A DNA stretch of 64,000 nucleotides from Thermincola carboxydiphila (GTDB lineage: Bacteria; Bacillota; Thermincolia; Thermincolales; UBA2595), in assembly GCA_016841325.1 (NCBI GenBank), contig JAENZJ010000011.1:47983-111982 (forward strand), written 5' to 3'. A program made the translations under genes and the position numbers. The stretch's first letter is position 1. Every line of letters starts with the position of its first letter. Shown piece after piece: positions 7,923 through 17,810 of the stretch. The notes under the pieces are model-generated. The model was given only the letters and a program-made list of their open reading frames with translations. It had not been told where the DNA came from and did not search any database.

Positions 7923-9992
7923 TCAAGAATAGTCGGTCCAGGTCATCCTGGATACCTCTGCCATAATTGCCTCTACCCTGTCATCCCAGGTATTGCAGTT
8001 TGCAAATTCAAGGCGTTTAACGACATTCCCGGTCCGGTCAGTCCGGTCATCTGCCAAAGCCTGCTCAATTGCTTCCAGGCATTCCTCTTTATTGTTATAA
8101 GAATAAATGAGCGGGGGGCGTAAATTCCTGACAAAGGGCAGGCTGCTGCTAACTACCGGAAGGCCTGATGCCATATATTCATACAGTTTTATCGGGTCCG
8201 AATATTGGGAAATCTGGTTATTCAAAAAGGGTATTAACCCCACATCAAAGGCATGCAGGTATTTGGCCAGCTTTTCGACCGGCTGTCTCTCAATGTGGAT
8301 CAGATTAGGGGGCGCCTCAGTGAAATCCCATGTGTAGGTATGACCAATAACTACCACTTTCCATTGCGGCCGTGACCGCGCAATATGATAAATCAGGTCG
8401 ATATCCACCCATTCATGGTACATTGCACCTGCGAAACCGACTACAGCCTCGCTGTCCCCACCGGGTAAATCCGGAACGGACCCGCTGTCAGTTTTAGGCC
8501 TGAACGTATTAATATCGGCCCCATTGGGGATAAAGAGCATTCGGGAATGTTTGTCAAAGTGCTTTATCATTAACCGGCCGGAAGAGCAAATCACCAAATC
8601 AGCCAGTTTGAACATCTGGTCTTCTGTCAGTGAGAATTCGGGGAAGTCGTCGACACAGTCATAGATAATAAATTTTTTTTCTGATGGTTCGATCTGTGAT
8701 GCCCAAACCGGGAGATAAACGAAATACAGGGCGTTTTCGAGGTCCTGTTTTGGAATCTGATTAAAGTCCCTGCAGACCCAGAGGTTTGGCAGGACGTTTT
8801 TCAGTTTTGTGCCCGGAAGTTGACCGGATTCCCTGAAATAAACTGGGTGTCCCCGGGAAGCCAGGCGCATCATTAACTGATGAGGGCGCTGGAAAAGAAA
8901 GTCCCAGTCGATAGCGGCAAAACAAATCACCGGCCTCCTGCGCACATTGGATGAGAAGGCTGCACCAGGAGATAATTTGTTTTTGGTCACTTCATGGTAC
9001 AACTCAAGATTTTCTTTATAAAAGGTTTCTGCAGAAAAGTTTTGTATGGCATAGTTTCTGCCCCACGTACATAAGCGGGCCCTTAACCTGTTATTATCAA
9101 ATAATTCCCTGATATCTTTTAAAAGACATTCCGGGGTCAGTTTCTGACCTGACCGTCCCATGAAATTATGATATTCAAAATCTGCCACCGTTTCAGGTGA
9201 TACTATCCCGTCATACCCGCCATTATCAAGAGAAATAGCAGGTTTTCCGCAGGAGAGCGCTTCCCGGATGCCCCTTCCTGTGGCAATAATCAAATTAACT
9301 CTGTTGATAATCCGGGGCATATCTTTTACATAGCCCAGGAACGTGACCCAAGGGGGAGCCTGGGCTTTCAGTTTGTTCAGGTATGGTCCGGAGCCTGCTA
9401 CCAGGAGCCGGACATTGGGAATGGAACTCAGAGCCCGGATAATAATTCTCAGGGAAACATACTTTTCCAGGTCAAGTCTTCCGATAAAAAGTATTTTCCA
9501 GCCCTTTTTGGGTTTGCGCCAGGTGGGGGCAAAGACCTCAGTTTCCACACCGTTTTTTATGAGAACCAGTTTAGAGGCCGATGAGGGGTCTGCTGCCGCT
9601 AGGCGGTCATATACTTCATCACTGACACAGATAATTTTGTCTACTGATGGGTGGGATGGCAGGTTCCAACCGTAAAAACCGTGATAAGTTACCACTACCG
9701 GCAGGCCAAGCTCTTTGCCGAGGGCTGCCCCCAGCCTTATGGTTCGTTCCGGATGGCAGTGGAGAAGCTGGATTTTATTTTGAGTAATATAGTTTTTCAA
9801 ATCCTGGCCGGGTTTGGAATTAACAATGCATTCAACTCCGGTTGCTTCAGCCTGTTCCCTAAACTCACTGCTCATATTCATGGCGAAAATGCTGGGTTTA
9901 TGCCCGTCCTGAAGCAGTTTTCTGCAGAGGCATAAAATGTGTGTTTCTAACCCGCCGTTGATGAGGTGTTCCGAAAGGTGCAGGATACGCAT
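7923..9992 (-). CDS. Double glycosyltransferase: N-terminal GT4 plus C-terminal GT paralogous to the 5892-6995 product
   Basis: N-term MRILHLSEHLINGGLETHI, ILFIGRLDLEKY; C-term RPVICFAAIDWDFLFQRPHQLM, KLYEYMASGLPVVSSSLP. Confidence 0.8.
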   Translation of the reverse strand: MRILHLSEHLINGGLETHILCLCRKLLQDGHKPSIFAMNMSSEFREQAEATGVECIVNSKPGQDLKNYITQNKIQLLHCHPERTIRLGAALGKELGLPVVVTYHGFYGWNLPSHPSVDKIICVSDEVYDRLAAADPSSASKLVLIKNGVETEVFAPTWRKPKKGWKILFIGRLDLEKYVSLRIIIRALSSIPNVRLLVAGSGPYLNKLKAQAPPWVTFLGYVKDMPRIINRVNLIIATGRGIREALSCGKPAISLDNGGYDGIVSPETVADFEYHNFMGRSGQKLTPECLLKDIRELFDNNRLRARLCTWGRNYAIQNFSAETFYKENLELYHEVTKNKLSPGAAFSSNVRRRPVICFAAIDWDFLFQRPHQLMMRLASRGHPVYFRESGQLPGTKLKNVLPNLWVCRDFNQIPKQDLENALYFVYLPVWASQIEPSEKKFIIYDCVDDFPEFSLTEDQMFKLADLVICSSGRLMIKHFDKHSRMLFIPNGADINTFRPKTDSGSVPDLPGGDSEAVVGFAGAMYHEWVDIDLIYHIARSRPQWKVVVIGHTYTWDFTEAPPNLIHIERQPVEKLAKYLHAFDVGLIPFLNNQISQYSDPIKLYEYMASGLPVVSSSLPFVRNLRPPLIYSYNNKEECLEAIEQALADDRTDRTGNVVKRLEFANCNTWDDRVEAIMAEVSRMTWTDYS

Positions 9993-10150
9993 TCTGTTCC
10001 TCCATGTGATTCATAGTTAATTATATAAACCATTTTATGAACAGATAATCTCATTCGGAACTAGAGGAATTGCAGAGGTTGATGAAAGACCTCACTGAAT
10101 ATTATCACCCTTCAGGTGAAACTCTAACTGAAAATGAAAGGAGTGGTAAT

Positions 10151-10384
10151 ATGATCACAGAAAAAGAAGCTCTGGAATTATATGATAGGGCCATGGGGCA
10201 TGCTGCATTGATTGAAAAGTACAGCCTGTACGTTCAGCAAACCAATGAGCCAGAAATCAGGGACATTCTGATAAGGCATCAGCAAGCGCTAAAACAGCAT
10301 CATAACACTCTTGTCAGCTTCCTTCGCGCGCAGCAGATAAGGAGGACAGAACCTATTTTCCCTGTTAACCTGCCACAGTTTTAG
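10151..10384 (+). CDS. Small helical protein, possible spore coat-associated
   Basis: MITEKEALELYDRAMGHAALIEKYSLYVQ; in tandem with coat-F-like gene. Confidence 0.5.
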   Translation: MITEKEALELYDRAMGHAALIEKYSLYVQQTNEPEIRDILIRHQQALKQHHNTLVSFLRAQQIRRTEPIFPVNLPQF

Positions 10385-10398
10385 GAAGGAGGATTAAA

Positions 10399-10680
10399 AT
10401 GTATAATGTACAGCAGCTTAGCCCGGTAATTGTTTCTCTGGATTGTCTGAATAGTACCAGGTATTTGGTGCTGCGGGATTCGTATGGAGCAATGGAAAGT
10501 ACAACACCTTTACTAAGGCAGGCTTATGAAAACATGTTAAGAGAGCACCTTCAAATGGCGGATGAGTGGTACAGGTTTTTGCATAATCGCGGGTGGTACA
10601 TGGTACCTGAGCCACAGTCTAACGTCATTTCTTATCTAAATGAGCAGCTTGGCAGGTTAAACTCAATGCCAACCATATGA
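10399..10680 (+). CDS. Spore coat protein, CotF-like
   Basis: EHLQMADEWYRFLHNRGWYMVPEP; RBS GGAAGGAGG. Confidence 0.65.
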   Translation: MYNVQQLSPVIVSLDCLNSTRYLVLRDSYGAMESTTPLLRQAYENMLREHLQMADEWYRFLHNRGWYMVPEPQSNVISYLNEQLGRLNSMPTI

Positions 10681-10711
10681 TGTCATGCACTGCCGTCAAT
10701 CACCTGCCCGG

Positions 10712-10736
10712 AACACCCTAATTTAGGGTGTTTTTT
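10712..10736 (+). terminator. Intrinsic terminator
   Basis: AACACCCTAA TTTAGGGTGTT then TTTT. Confidence 0.8.
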
Positions 10737-10828
10737 ATTCACCTTATTGACGATTTTTGGGGACACAATATATAATGCAATTACTACAAGGCGTAAAACG
10801 GAAAACGGTTTCGGAAGGGAGTTTTGGT

Positions 10829-11155
10829 ATGATACAGGCGGTAACTCTGTTTATCCTTGCCGGTCTGGCGGAAATAGGCGGGGGTTACATGGTGTGGCTG
10901 TGGCTTCGTGAAGCAAGGCCGGCATGGTATGGACTCATAGGTGGAATCATCCTGGTGTTTTACGGAATCATTCCTACTCTGCAGAAATTCCCCAGTTTTG
11001 GCAGGGTCTATGCGGCTTACGGGGGTGTATTTATCATCCTCTCTTTGTTATGGGGCTGGGGGATTGACAAAAAGCCTCCCGACCTTTATGACTGGATTGG
11101 AGCTTTAATCTGTCTGGTGGGTGTGACTGTCATCCTGTGGGCTCCCAGGCATTAA
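10829..11155 (+). CDS. YnfA/UPF0060 family small membrane protein
   Basis: [46 protein letters not shown] before ATG at 10829. Confidence 0.85.
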   Translation: MIQAVTLFILAGLAEIGGGYMVWLWLREARPAWYGLIGGIILVFYGIIPTLQKFPSFGRVYAAYGGVFIILSLLWGWGIDKKPPDLYDWIGALICLVGVTVILWAPRH

Positions 11156-11160
11156 CCTGA

Positions 11161-11200
11161 TATATGTGAAAACCCGGGTTATCCCGGGTTTTCACATATA
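11161..11200. terminator. Perfect 18-bp inverted repeat hairpin
   Basis: TATATGTGAAAACCCGGG-TTAT-CCCGGGTTTTCACATATA. Confidence 0.75.
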
Positions 11201-11356
11201 CTGCTATTATAAGGCTTGTTTTACAACTATTTTGTATTGCACTTCATTCCCGCGTCAGTTATAATTCAACATGTTATTATAGGCATGTACTATGTTACTT
11301 TTTGAAGTCACTCTAATTTTGAAGTCTTTCAGTTAAGCGCCTTTTGGGGAAGGAAG

Positions 11357-12058
11357 GTGATTCCGGTGCAAAAATTGCGAGTGCTCATTGTCGATGATGA
11401 AAAGCATATCTGTGAATTAATAAAAACGTATTTTTACGAGGAATTTGAGGTCACAGCCGTCAATGACGGTGAACATGCCCTGGCCACATACCGGAAAGGC
11501 CGTTTTGACTTACTTGTTCTGGATATTATGCTTCCCGGAACCAGCGGCTGGGATATCTGTCGTCAGGTGCGGCAGACAGGTGATACCCCTATTATTATGC
11601 TGACAGCCAAGGATGATGATGTGGACAAAATACTGGGCCTTGAGCTGGGGGCAGATGACTATGTAACGAAACCCTTTAACCCAAGGGAATTGCTGGCAAG
11701 GGCCAAAGCTGTCCTGAGAAGGTCTAATGCAAACAGAGAAGGGGTGTCACAGTTCATCGAATATCCGGGCATTGTTATTGATAAGAGCAGCCGCCGGGCG
11801 GCGGTCAGGAACCGGGAACTGGAACTGACACCAAAGGAATTTGACCTGTTATGGCTGTTTGCCAGCAACCCTGATATGGTTCTCAGCAGGGAACAGCTGG
11901 TACAGAAGGTCTGGGGCTTTGATTTTATGGGAGACACCAGGACTATAGACAATACTGTGAAAAGATTAAGAAGGAAACTGGAATCAGTCCCTGATGCCCC
12001 TTTGTTTGTTTATACTGTCTGGGGTGTCGGCTATAGATTTGAGGTGCCTGCAGAATGA
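11357..12058 (+). CDS. OmpR-family response regulator
   Basis: Receiver LIVDDEKHI / LLVLDIMLPG / KPFNPREL plus winged helix; ends overlapping sensor kinase gene. Confidence 0.92.
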   Translation: MIPVQKLRVLIVDDEKHICELIKTYFYEEFEVTAVNDGEHALATYRKGRFDLLVLDIMLPGTSGWDICRQVRQTGDTPIIMLTAKDDDVDKILGLELGADDYVTKPFNPRELLARAKAVLRRSNANREGVSQFIEYPGIVIDKSSRRAAVRNRELELTPKEFDLLWLFASNPDMVLSREQLVQKVWGFDFMGDTRTIDNTVKRLRRKLESVPDAPLFVYTVWGVGYRFEVPAE

Positions 12059-13458
12059 AGATAGGCATATTTTTTAAGCTTCTGGTCACCTATATCATAG
12101 TTATTATGATGGCGATAACAGTGCTGGGTGCTTTGCAGATGATTTTTATACAGAATTATCTTACTGAGGCCAAACAGCAGGAACTTGTGATCAAAAGCCA
12201 GGACCTGGCAGAGGTTGTCAAACCGCTGCTTATCAGGGGAGAAGACCTTCACCCTGTGATTATCTCCCTGAACCGGGCTGACCGTAGCCTCGGTACGGAA
12301 GCCTGGGTTATTGATAAAACCGGAAAACTGATTGCAACCTCAGAGGACCACGTCCATTGCGAAGGGGATATTGAACGCACCGACCTTGAGCAGCTTCGGG
12401 GCGGAGTAGTCAGTGTGCGTAAAGGGCAATCCCGCTATTTTGATGAATCAGTTATCAGGGTAGCTGCGCCCATGCTGCAGGGAGATGAATTCATCGGGGC
12501 AGTGATCCTGTATACCCCGGTTACCGGGATAAAGGCTACTTTTGCCAGGATGGTGGATATGTATGGTTTGGCAGCCCTGCTTAGTATCCTTTTATCCGGT
12601 GTTGTCGGGTTTATTCTGTCACGGTATATTACGCGCCCTCTGAGGGAAGTTAGTAATGTTGCTCACAGTGTTGCCGAAGGAAGGTTTGAAAACAGGGTTG
12701 ATGTTAAATCCAATGATGAACTGGGGCAGCTGGGTGATGCCATTAATCATATGATAAAACGCCTTTCCCAATATGAGGCGATGCGTAGGGATTTTGTGGC
12801 TAACGTATCCCATGAGTTGAGAAGCCCCCTCACCTCAATTCGGGGTTTTGTGGATGCAGTTGCCGAGGGTAAGAGCAGAGATGCAGAGGAACAGGCCAGG
12901 TATCTGGCTATTGTCCAGAAGGAAACCCACCGTTTGACAAAGCTGGTCAATGAATTGCTGGAGATTTCCCGGTTTGATGCCAGGGAGTCAAAGTTTAATA
13001 TGGATTTTTTCCCTGTTGAGGTAGTTGTGAATAGGGCCGTTGCCAGCCTAAAACCCCAGATTGAGGCCAAATCTGTCAGTATCAGAAAGGTCCTGGAGAA
13101 AGACATTCCCCTGTGTTACGGAGATGAAGACCGCATAGAACAAGTTATCCACAACATCCTTGAAAATGCTGTCCGCTATTCAGAGGAAGGTGGCAGTATT
13201 ATTATTTCAGTTAACCGGCAAAACGGAGAAGTAGTTATAGAGGCTGTAGATAATGGGCCTGGCATCCCCAGGGAGGACCTGCCGAGAATATGGGAGCGTT
13301 TCTACCGGGTTGATAAAGCCAGGAGCCGTGATCAGGGTGGTACCGGGTTAGGATTGGCTATTGTAGAGGAGATAATAAAGAAACACGGGGGCAGAGTTTT
13401 TGCCGAAAGCGAACCCGGGAAGGGAGCAATGATAGGGTTTGCCCTGCCCGTAATATAG
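12055..13458 (+). CDS. Membrane sensor histidine kinase (HAMP, HisKA, HATPase)
   Basis: VSHELRSPLTSIRGF, NILENAVRYS, DNGPGIPRED, GTGLGLAIV. Confidence 0.93.
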   Translation: MKIGIFFKLLVTYIIVIMMAITVLGALQMIFIQNYLTEAKQQELVIKSQDLAEVVKPLLIRGEDLHPVIISLNRADRSLGTEAWVIDKTGKLIATSEDHVHCEGDIERTDLEQLRGGVVSVRKGQSRYFDESVIRVAAPMLQGDEFIGAVILYTPVTGIKATFARMVDMYGLAALLSILLSGVVGFILSRYITRPLREVSNVAHSVAEGRFENRVDVKSNDELGQLGDAINHMIKRLSQYEAMRRDFVANVSHELRSPLTSIRGFVDAVAEGKSRDAEEQARYLAIVQKETHRLTKLVNELLEISRFDARESKFNMDFFPVEVVVNRAVASLKPQIEAKSVSIRKVLEKDIPLCYGDEDRIEQVIHNILENAVRYSEEGGSIIISVNRQNGEVVIEAVDNGPGIPREDLPRIWERFYRVDKARSRDQGGTGLGLAIVEEIIKKHGGRVFAESEPGKGAMIGFALPVI

Positions 13459-13464
13459 TAAAAG

Positions 13465-13490
13465 GAGAACCTCTTGAGGTTCTCTTTTTT
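13465..13490 (+). terminator. Intrinsic terminator after kinase gene
   Basis: GAGAACCT-CTTG-AGGTTCTC followed by T-run. Confidence 0.8.
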
Positions 13491-13544
13491 GTTACAAATA
13501 TACTTAGTTTTTGTTACAGTTCTGTTACAATTGTGTCTTATAAT
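13490..13544 (+). promoter_or_regulatory. Promoter with 11-bp-phased TGTTACA repeats and TATAAT
   Basis: TGTTACA at 13490, 13512 and 13523 (22 and 11 bp steps), TATAAT at 13539-13544. Confidence 0.65.
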
Positions 13545-13576
13545 GTACAGGTACTACTAAACAGGAGGTTGAAACA

Positions 13577-14515
13577 ATGCCGAAATCTGTAAAAGTCCTG
13601 TTCCTGATATTGGTATTAATTATTTCCGGAGCCTTTCCCGTCAATGCTGCGGAAAACCCGCTTACGGTTACCACTGCGGAGATTAATGTAATGCCCGAAT
13701 ATGATACTGCTGATGTGCTGGTATTATATGCTCTCAGTTATGTTAATAATTCTGGCGAGGCCTACACCGGCGAAATACGTTTCCCGGTACCCAAGGGTAC
13801 CACAAACAATATTGTCAAAGAGGATATTCCCAATACTGACAGCCACTTGAGTGTCAGGGTCGAGAATAAGGGAGATTATGCGGAACTGGTGTGGACACCT
13901 GCTGCTGCCATTGAACCAGGGGCAGAGTACCCGATTCACCTGGAATACTATTATAACCCCCTGCCCGGTACCGGGGAAAAGACCTTTGAGTACCGGTTTA
14001 CTGCCCCGACTGCGGTAGAAAAGGCTAATATAAGTGTCCTGCAGCCTCTGAAGGCCACCGGTTTTAAAATGGATCCCCCCGGTGCAATGATGGGACAGAC
14101 TACTGACGGATTTAATCTATACGGCCTGGAGCGGTCCGGGATAAAACCGGGAGAAGAGATTAAGTTCACAGTTTCATATCAAAAAGATGACCCCAATCCT
14201 TCTGTCAAGCCGCCCTGGGAAACCCAGGGGGCTCAGGGTCAGCCCGGTGCAGACGAATCCAGTCAGCTGGGTACGGCAGCGGTTATCATTCCCCTAGCTC
14301 TGCTGGCAGTTTTTATAGTAATTATTATAGTCAAAAACATGAACAGGAAGAGTCCGGGAGAAGAACCTGTCACCAAACAGAGAAAAGGTGGAAATAATCC
14401 GGGAGACAGCAAGATATCCCGGGAAAAGCGCAGGCTTCGGGAAATGCTTCTCAATGGGGAAATTTCAGAAGACATTTATTTAGAGCTCCTAAGGGATATC
14501 GAAGGAGAACGATAG
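13577..14515 (+). CDS. Exported, C-terminally membrane-anchored protein with SHOCT-like tail
   Basis: N-terminal signal sequence, TM AAVIIPLALLAVFIVIIIV, tail KRRLREMLLNGEISEDIYLELLRDIEG; upstream of ccmF. Confidence 0.55.
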   Translation: MPKSVKVLFLILVLIISGAFPVNAAENPLTVTTAEINVMPEYDTADVLVLYALSYVNNSGEAYTGEIRFPVPKGTTNNIVKEDIPNTDSHLSVRVENKGDYAELVWTPAAAIEPGAEYPIHLEYYYNPLPGTGEKTFEYRFTAPTAVEKANISVLQPLKATGFKMDPPGAMMGQTTDGFNLYGLERSGIKPGEEIKFTVSYQKDDPNPSVKPPWETQGAQGQPGADESSQLGTAAVIIPLALLAVFIVIIIVKNMNRKSPGEEPVTKQRKGGNNPGDSKISREKRRLREMLLNGEISEDIYLELLRDIEGER

Positions 14516-14560
14516 TGAAAAGTAGTCTAAAGCACGTTCAGGAGACAGGAGGAAAATAAA

Positions 14561-16522
14561 GTGGCTGATATAGGATATTTTGCATTAGTACTGGCACTGG
14601 TCATGAGTCTGTATGCTTTGGTGTGTTATGCTGCCGGGCTTAAAACGAAACGCAGTGACCTGCTGGCCAGCGCCACAGGCGGAGTTATCGGGACAGCTGT
14701 ATTCACCGCTGTGGCCGGGGGTACCCTGGTTTATATGCTGGTGACCAGTGATTTTTCCGTCGAGTATGTGGCAATGTACACCAGTACAGACCTGCCGACA
14801 ATATACAAATTGACTGCACTCTGGGCCGGAAATGACGGTTCCCTGCTGCTTTGGGCATGGGTCCTGACAGCAGTAGCAGCTGCAGTTGTACTGGGCAAAA
14901 AGAACCGGGACCTGATGCCATATGTTGGCTCGGTCATGATGGTGGTAAGTGCTTTCTTTTTATACCTGTTATGCTTTGAAGCCAATCCCTTTACCAAGGT
15001 TTGGGGCATGGTCCAGGAGGGCAACGGACTGAACCCGATGCTGCAGAACCCCGGTATGATCATTCACCCGATTACACTTTATTTTGGGTATATCGGCTTT
15101 ACAGTACCCTTTGCCTTTGCTATAGCTGCACTTATTACCAGGCAGACAGATGACAGGTGGATCAAAATCACCCGGAAGTGGACTGTGTTATCATGGCTGT
15201 TTCTCAGCCTGGGAAATCTCTATGGCGCACAATGGGCTTATGTAGAACTCGGCTGGGGCGGCTATTGGGCATGGGACCCTGTGGAAAACGCCTCTCTTAT
15301 TCCATGGCTGACAGGTTCGGCCTTCCTGCACTCTGTTATGGTCCAGGAACGCAAGAATATGCTCAAAATTTGGAATATGTTCCTGATTATCATTACCTTT
15401 GGCTTGACCCTGTTCGGCACATTCCTGGTGCGCAGCGGCATAGTTGCCTCTGTCCATTCCTTTGGAAATTCCAGCCTGGGGGCGATGTTCCTGATTTTTA
15501 TAATCCTGGTAATGTCAGGCTCCTTCTACCTGCTGGCAGACCGGCTTAAGCTCCTCAGGCAGAGCAATGAATTTGAAGGGCTGATATCAAAGGAGAGCAG
15601 CTTTCTTCTGAATAACCTGCTTTTGGTGGCATCTGCCTTCAGCATATTATGGGGGACTATGTTCCCTGTTATTTCTGAAGCGGTTACGGGGAGCAAAGTC
15701 ACAGTGGGACCGCCCTTCTTTAATGCTATTAATGCCCCTATAGGGTTAGCTTTTGTGCTTTTGATGGGAATTTGTCCGCTGATCGCATGGCGGCGTACCA
15801 ACCTGAAAAACCTGATATCCAACTTTTTAGTCCCCATGGGAGCGGCATTGGCTGTTACAGTGGCACTTGTATTTTTGGGGCTGACAAAGACTTATGCACT
15901 GGTGACCGGAGCCATAACCTCCTTTGTAATAGCGGCAATTTTCCAGGAAGTTGTTAAAGGGGTAGGAGTAAGGAGAAAGATGACGGGAGAGAGCCTGCCT
16001 GTCAGTACGGTAAGGCTGTTGACCCGGAACCGCCGCAGGTATGGCGGGTATATTATTCACCTGGGGATAGTGATGATGATTATCGGGATTGCCGGCTCCA
16101 ACATCTATAATCAGGAATTTACCAAAACCGTCCGGCCAGGCGAGACCTTTCATACATCAGGGTATTCTGTAACCTACAATGGACTGCAGCAGACCCCAAA
16201 AGCGAATACCATGGTCGTGTATGCCGATGTTGAGGTCAGCAAAGATGGCGGAAAGCCCTTTGCTATAAAGCCTGAGAAGGTATTTTACCCGACCAGCGAA
16301 CAGCCATCCACCGAACCGGCAATAGAAAGCACCTGGCTGGAAGACTTCTATATAATCCTGGCAGGCTGGGAACAGGACCAGTCGGTATCCTTTAAAGTAA
16401 ATATCAACCCTCTGGTGAAATGGCTCTGGGCAGGCGGGTATATACTGGTATTCGGCTCCATCTTCGCTTTGTGGCCCGGCAGAGGCAGCGGAGTGGGTGC
16501 TAAGTATCTGGCAAGGAGTTGA
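14561..16522 (+). CDS. ccmF: Cytochrome c maturation heme lyase subunit CcmF
   Basis: WWD-type motif WGGYWAWDPVENASLIPWLTGSAFLHS; multi-TM. Confidence 0.92.
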   Translation: MADIGYFALVLALVMSLYALVCYAAGLKTKRSDLLASATGGVIGTAVFTAVAGGTLVYMLVTSDFSVEYVAMYTSTDLPTIYKLTALWAGNDGSLLLWAWVLTAVAAAVVLGKKNRDLMPYVGSVMMVVSAFFLYLLCFEANPFTKVWGMVQEGNGLNPMLQNPGMIIHPITLYFGYIGFTVPFAFAIAALITRQTDDRWIKITRKWTVLSWLFLSLGNLYGAQWAYVELGWGGYWAWDPVENASLIPWLTGSAFLHSVMVQERKNMLKIWNMFLIIITFGLTLFGTFLVRSGIVASVHSFGNSSLGAMFLIFIILVMSGSFYLLADRLKLLRQSNEFEGLISKESSFLLNNLLLVASAFSILWGTMFPVISEAVTGSKVTVGPPFFNAINAPIGLAFVLLMGICPLIAWRRTNLKNLISNFLVPMGAALAVTVALVFLGLTKTYALVTGAITSFVIAAIFQEVVKGVGVRRKMTGESLPVSTVRLLTRNRRRYGGYIIHLGIVMMIIGIAGSNIYNQEFTKTVRPGETFHTSGYSVTYNGLQQTPKANTMVVYADVEVSKDGGKPFAIKPEKVFYPTSEQPSTEPAIESTWLEDFYIILAGWEQDQSVSFKVNINPLVKWLWAGGYILVFGSIFALWPGRGSGVGAKYLARS

Positions 16523-16992
16523 TGACTGTGAAAAAAACTATAATTATCCTGTCAATGGTAATTCTATTTGTATCACCCGGTCAGGCCCGGGCAAATGATG
16601 ATTATGATGAACTCATTACCAGCCTGATGTGTCCCGCATGTCTGTCACATAATGAAATCCTTGCCAACGGTCAGGATGCAGGAGCTGAACAGGCCAAGGA
16701 GGATATCAAACGCAGGCTGGCTGCCGGACAGACTAAAGAAGAAATAATCAATGCCTATGTGGCTCTGTATGGTGAACAAATCCTTGCTGTACCGGACAAA
16801 AGCGGCTTTAATCTGATGGCCTGGCTTTTACCGCCGGTTGCTTTAGCCGGGGGAGCGGCTTTTGTTTACCTGGCTGTCCGGGGCTGGGTGAAAAACCATT
16901 CGGGCCGCAGAAATATAACGCGGGATGCCGGACCTGCCATTGACCCGGTGGATGAAGACAGGCTGGATGAGGAAATGAAAAAGTACCTTTAA
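16519..16992 (+). CDS. ccmH: CcmH/CycL-type thiol protein
   Basis: Signal sequence, LMCPACLSHNEILANGQDAGAEQAKEDIKRRLAAGQTKEEIINAYVALYGEQIL. Confidence 0.88.
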   Translation: MMTVKKTIIILSMVILFVSPGQARANDDYDELITSLMCPACLSHNEILANGQDAGAEQAKEDIKRRLAAGQTKEEIINAYVALYGEQILAVPDKSGFNLMAWLLPPVALAGGAAFVYLAVRGWVKNHSGRRNITRDAGPAIDPVDEDRLDEEMKKYL

Positions 16993-17028
16993 CAGATAAA
17001 TGAAGCAATAGCTTAAGGAGGGACGACT

Positions 17029-17376
17029 ATGGTCTTAGCGGCAAACCTGCTGATGGTTGTGCTGGCGGCAGCCCTGATTGGTTATCCGTTTCTGGTAAAA
17101 CAGAGGAAAAATGACGTCCTGACTGAAAACAGTGAATCAGGACTTGACCGGAAGGAAATTCTGTTTTCTGCCCTGGGGGAAATTGAATTTGATTACAAAA
17201 TGAACAAAATCAATGACGAAGATTATCGGGAGTTAAAAGCCGGCTACCAGCGGGAAGCTCTAAAGGTCCTCGACAGGGAAGAAGAAGCGCTTGAAATGGA
17301 AATCGACAGCCTGATGAAGAAACAGAGCCCCGGAAATACTGAAAAAGCCCTGGGAGATGATGAAGCCCATGAATAA
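17029..17376 (+). CDS. Small membrane-anchored coiled-coil protein in ccm operon (CcmI-like position)
   Basis: One N-terminal TM then charged helix FDYKMNKINDEDYRELKAGYQREALK. Confidence 0.55.
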   Translation: MVLAANLLMVVLAAALIGYPFLVKQRKNDVLTENSESGLDRKEILFSALGEIEFDYKMNKINDEDYRELKAGYQREALKVLDREEEALEMEIDSLMKKQSPGNTEKALGDDEAHE

Positions 17377-17791
17377 GAGAATCAAAATGTATATTGCTGT
17401 AGGGGCTGTACTGGTGGTGCTGGGGATGCTCTTTGCCCAGGGGTTCAAGGCCACCGGCGGGGTCGGGGTTTACCTTACAATGGAGGAAGCCCTGACTGCA
17501 CACAATCAGAATGGAGACAGGTTCATTCAGATGGAGGCAAATGTTGACAGTGAGAGTGTGCGTTATGACAGCAAAAAGCCCCTTCTGGAATTTAAGCTTG
17601 TTGATGAAAAGAATAATTCTGTTAATGTAACCTATCATGATGTAATGCCAGACAACTTTGAATCAGGCTACCCTGTTATAGTGGAAGGACGATTCACCGG
17701 GGAAAAAGAGTTTCTGGCAGAAAAGCTGCTGGTAAAATGCCCATCCAAATATGAAGAACAGGCCGAAACGGAGCAGCCAGAGGATAAATAA
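17357..17791 (+). CDS. ccmE: Heme chaperone CcmE, CxxxY variant
   Basis: TM anchor, VEGRFTGEKEFLAEKLLVKCPSKYEEQ (Cys where most CcmE have His). Confidence 0.85.
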   Translation: MMKPMNKRIKMYIAVGAVLVVLGMLFAQGFKATGGVGVYLTMEEALTAHNQNGDRFIQMEANVDSESVRYDSKKPLLEFKLVDEKNNSVNVTYHDVMPDNFESGYPVIVEGRFTGEKEFLAEKLLVKCPSKYEEQAETEQPEDK

Positions 17792-17810
17792 GGTTGGGGG
17801 TTCGAAATAA

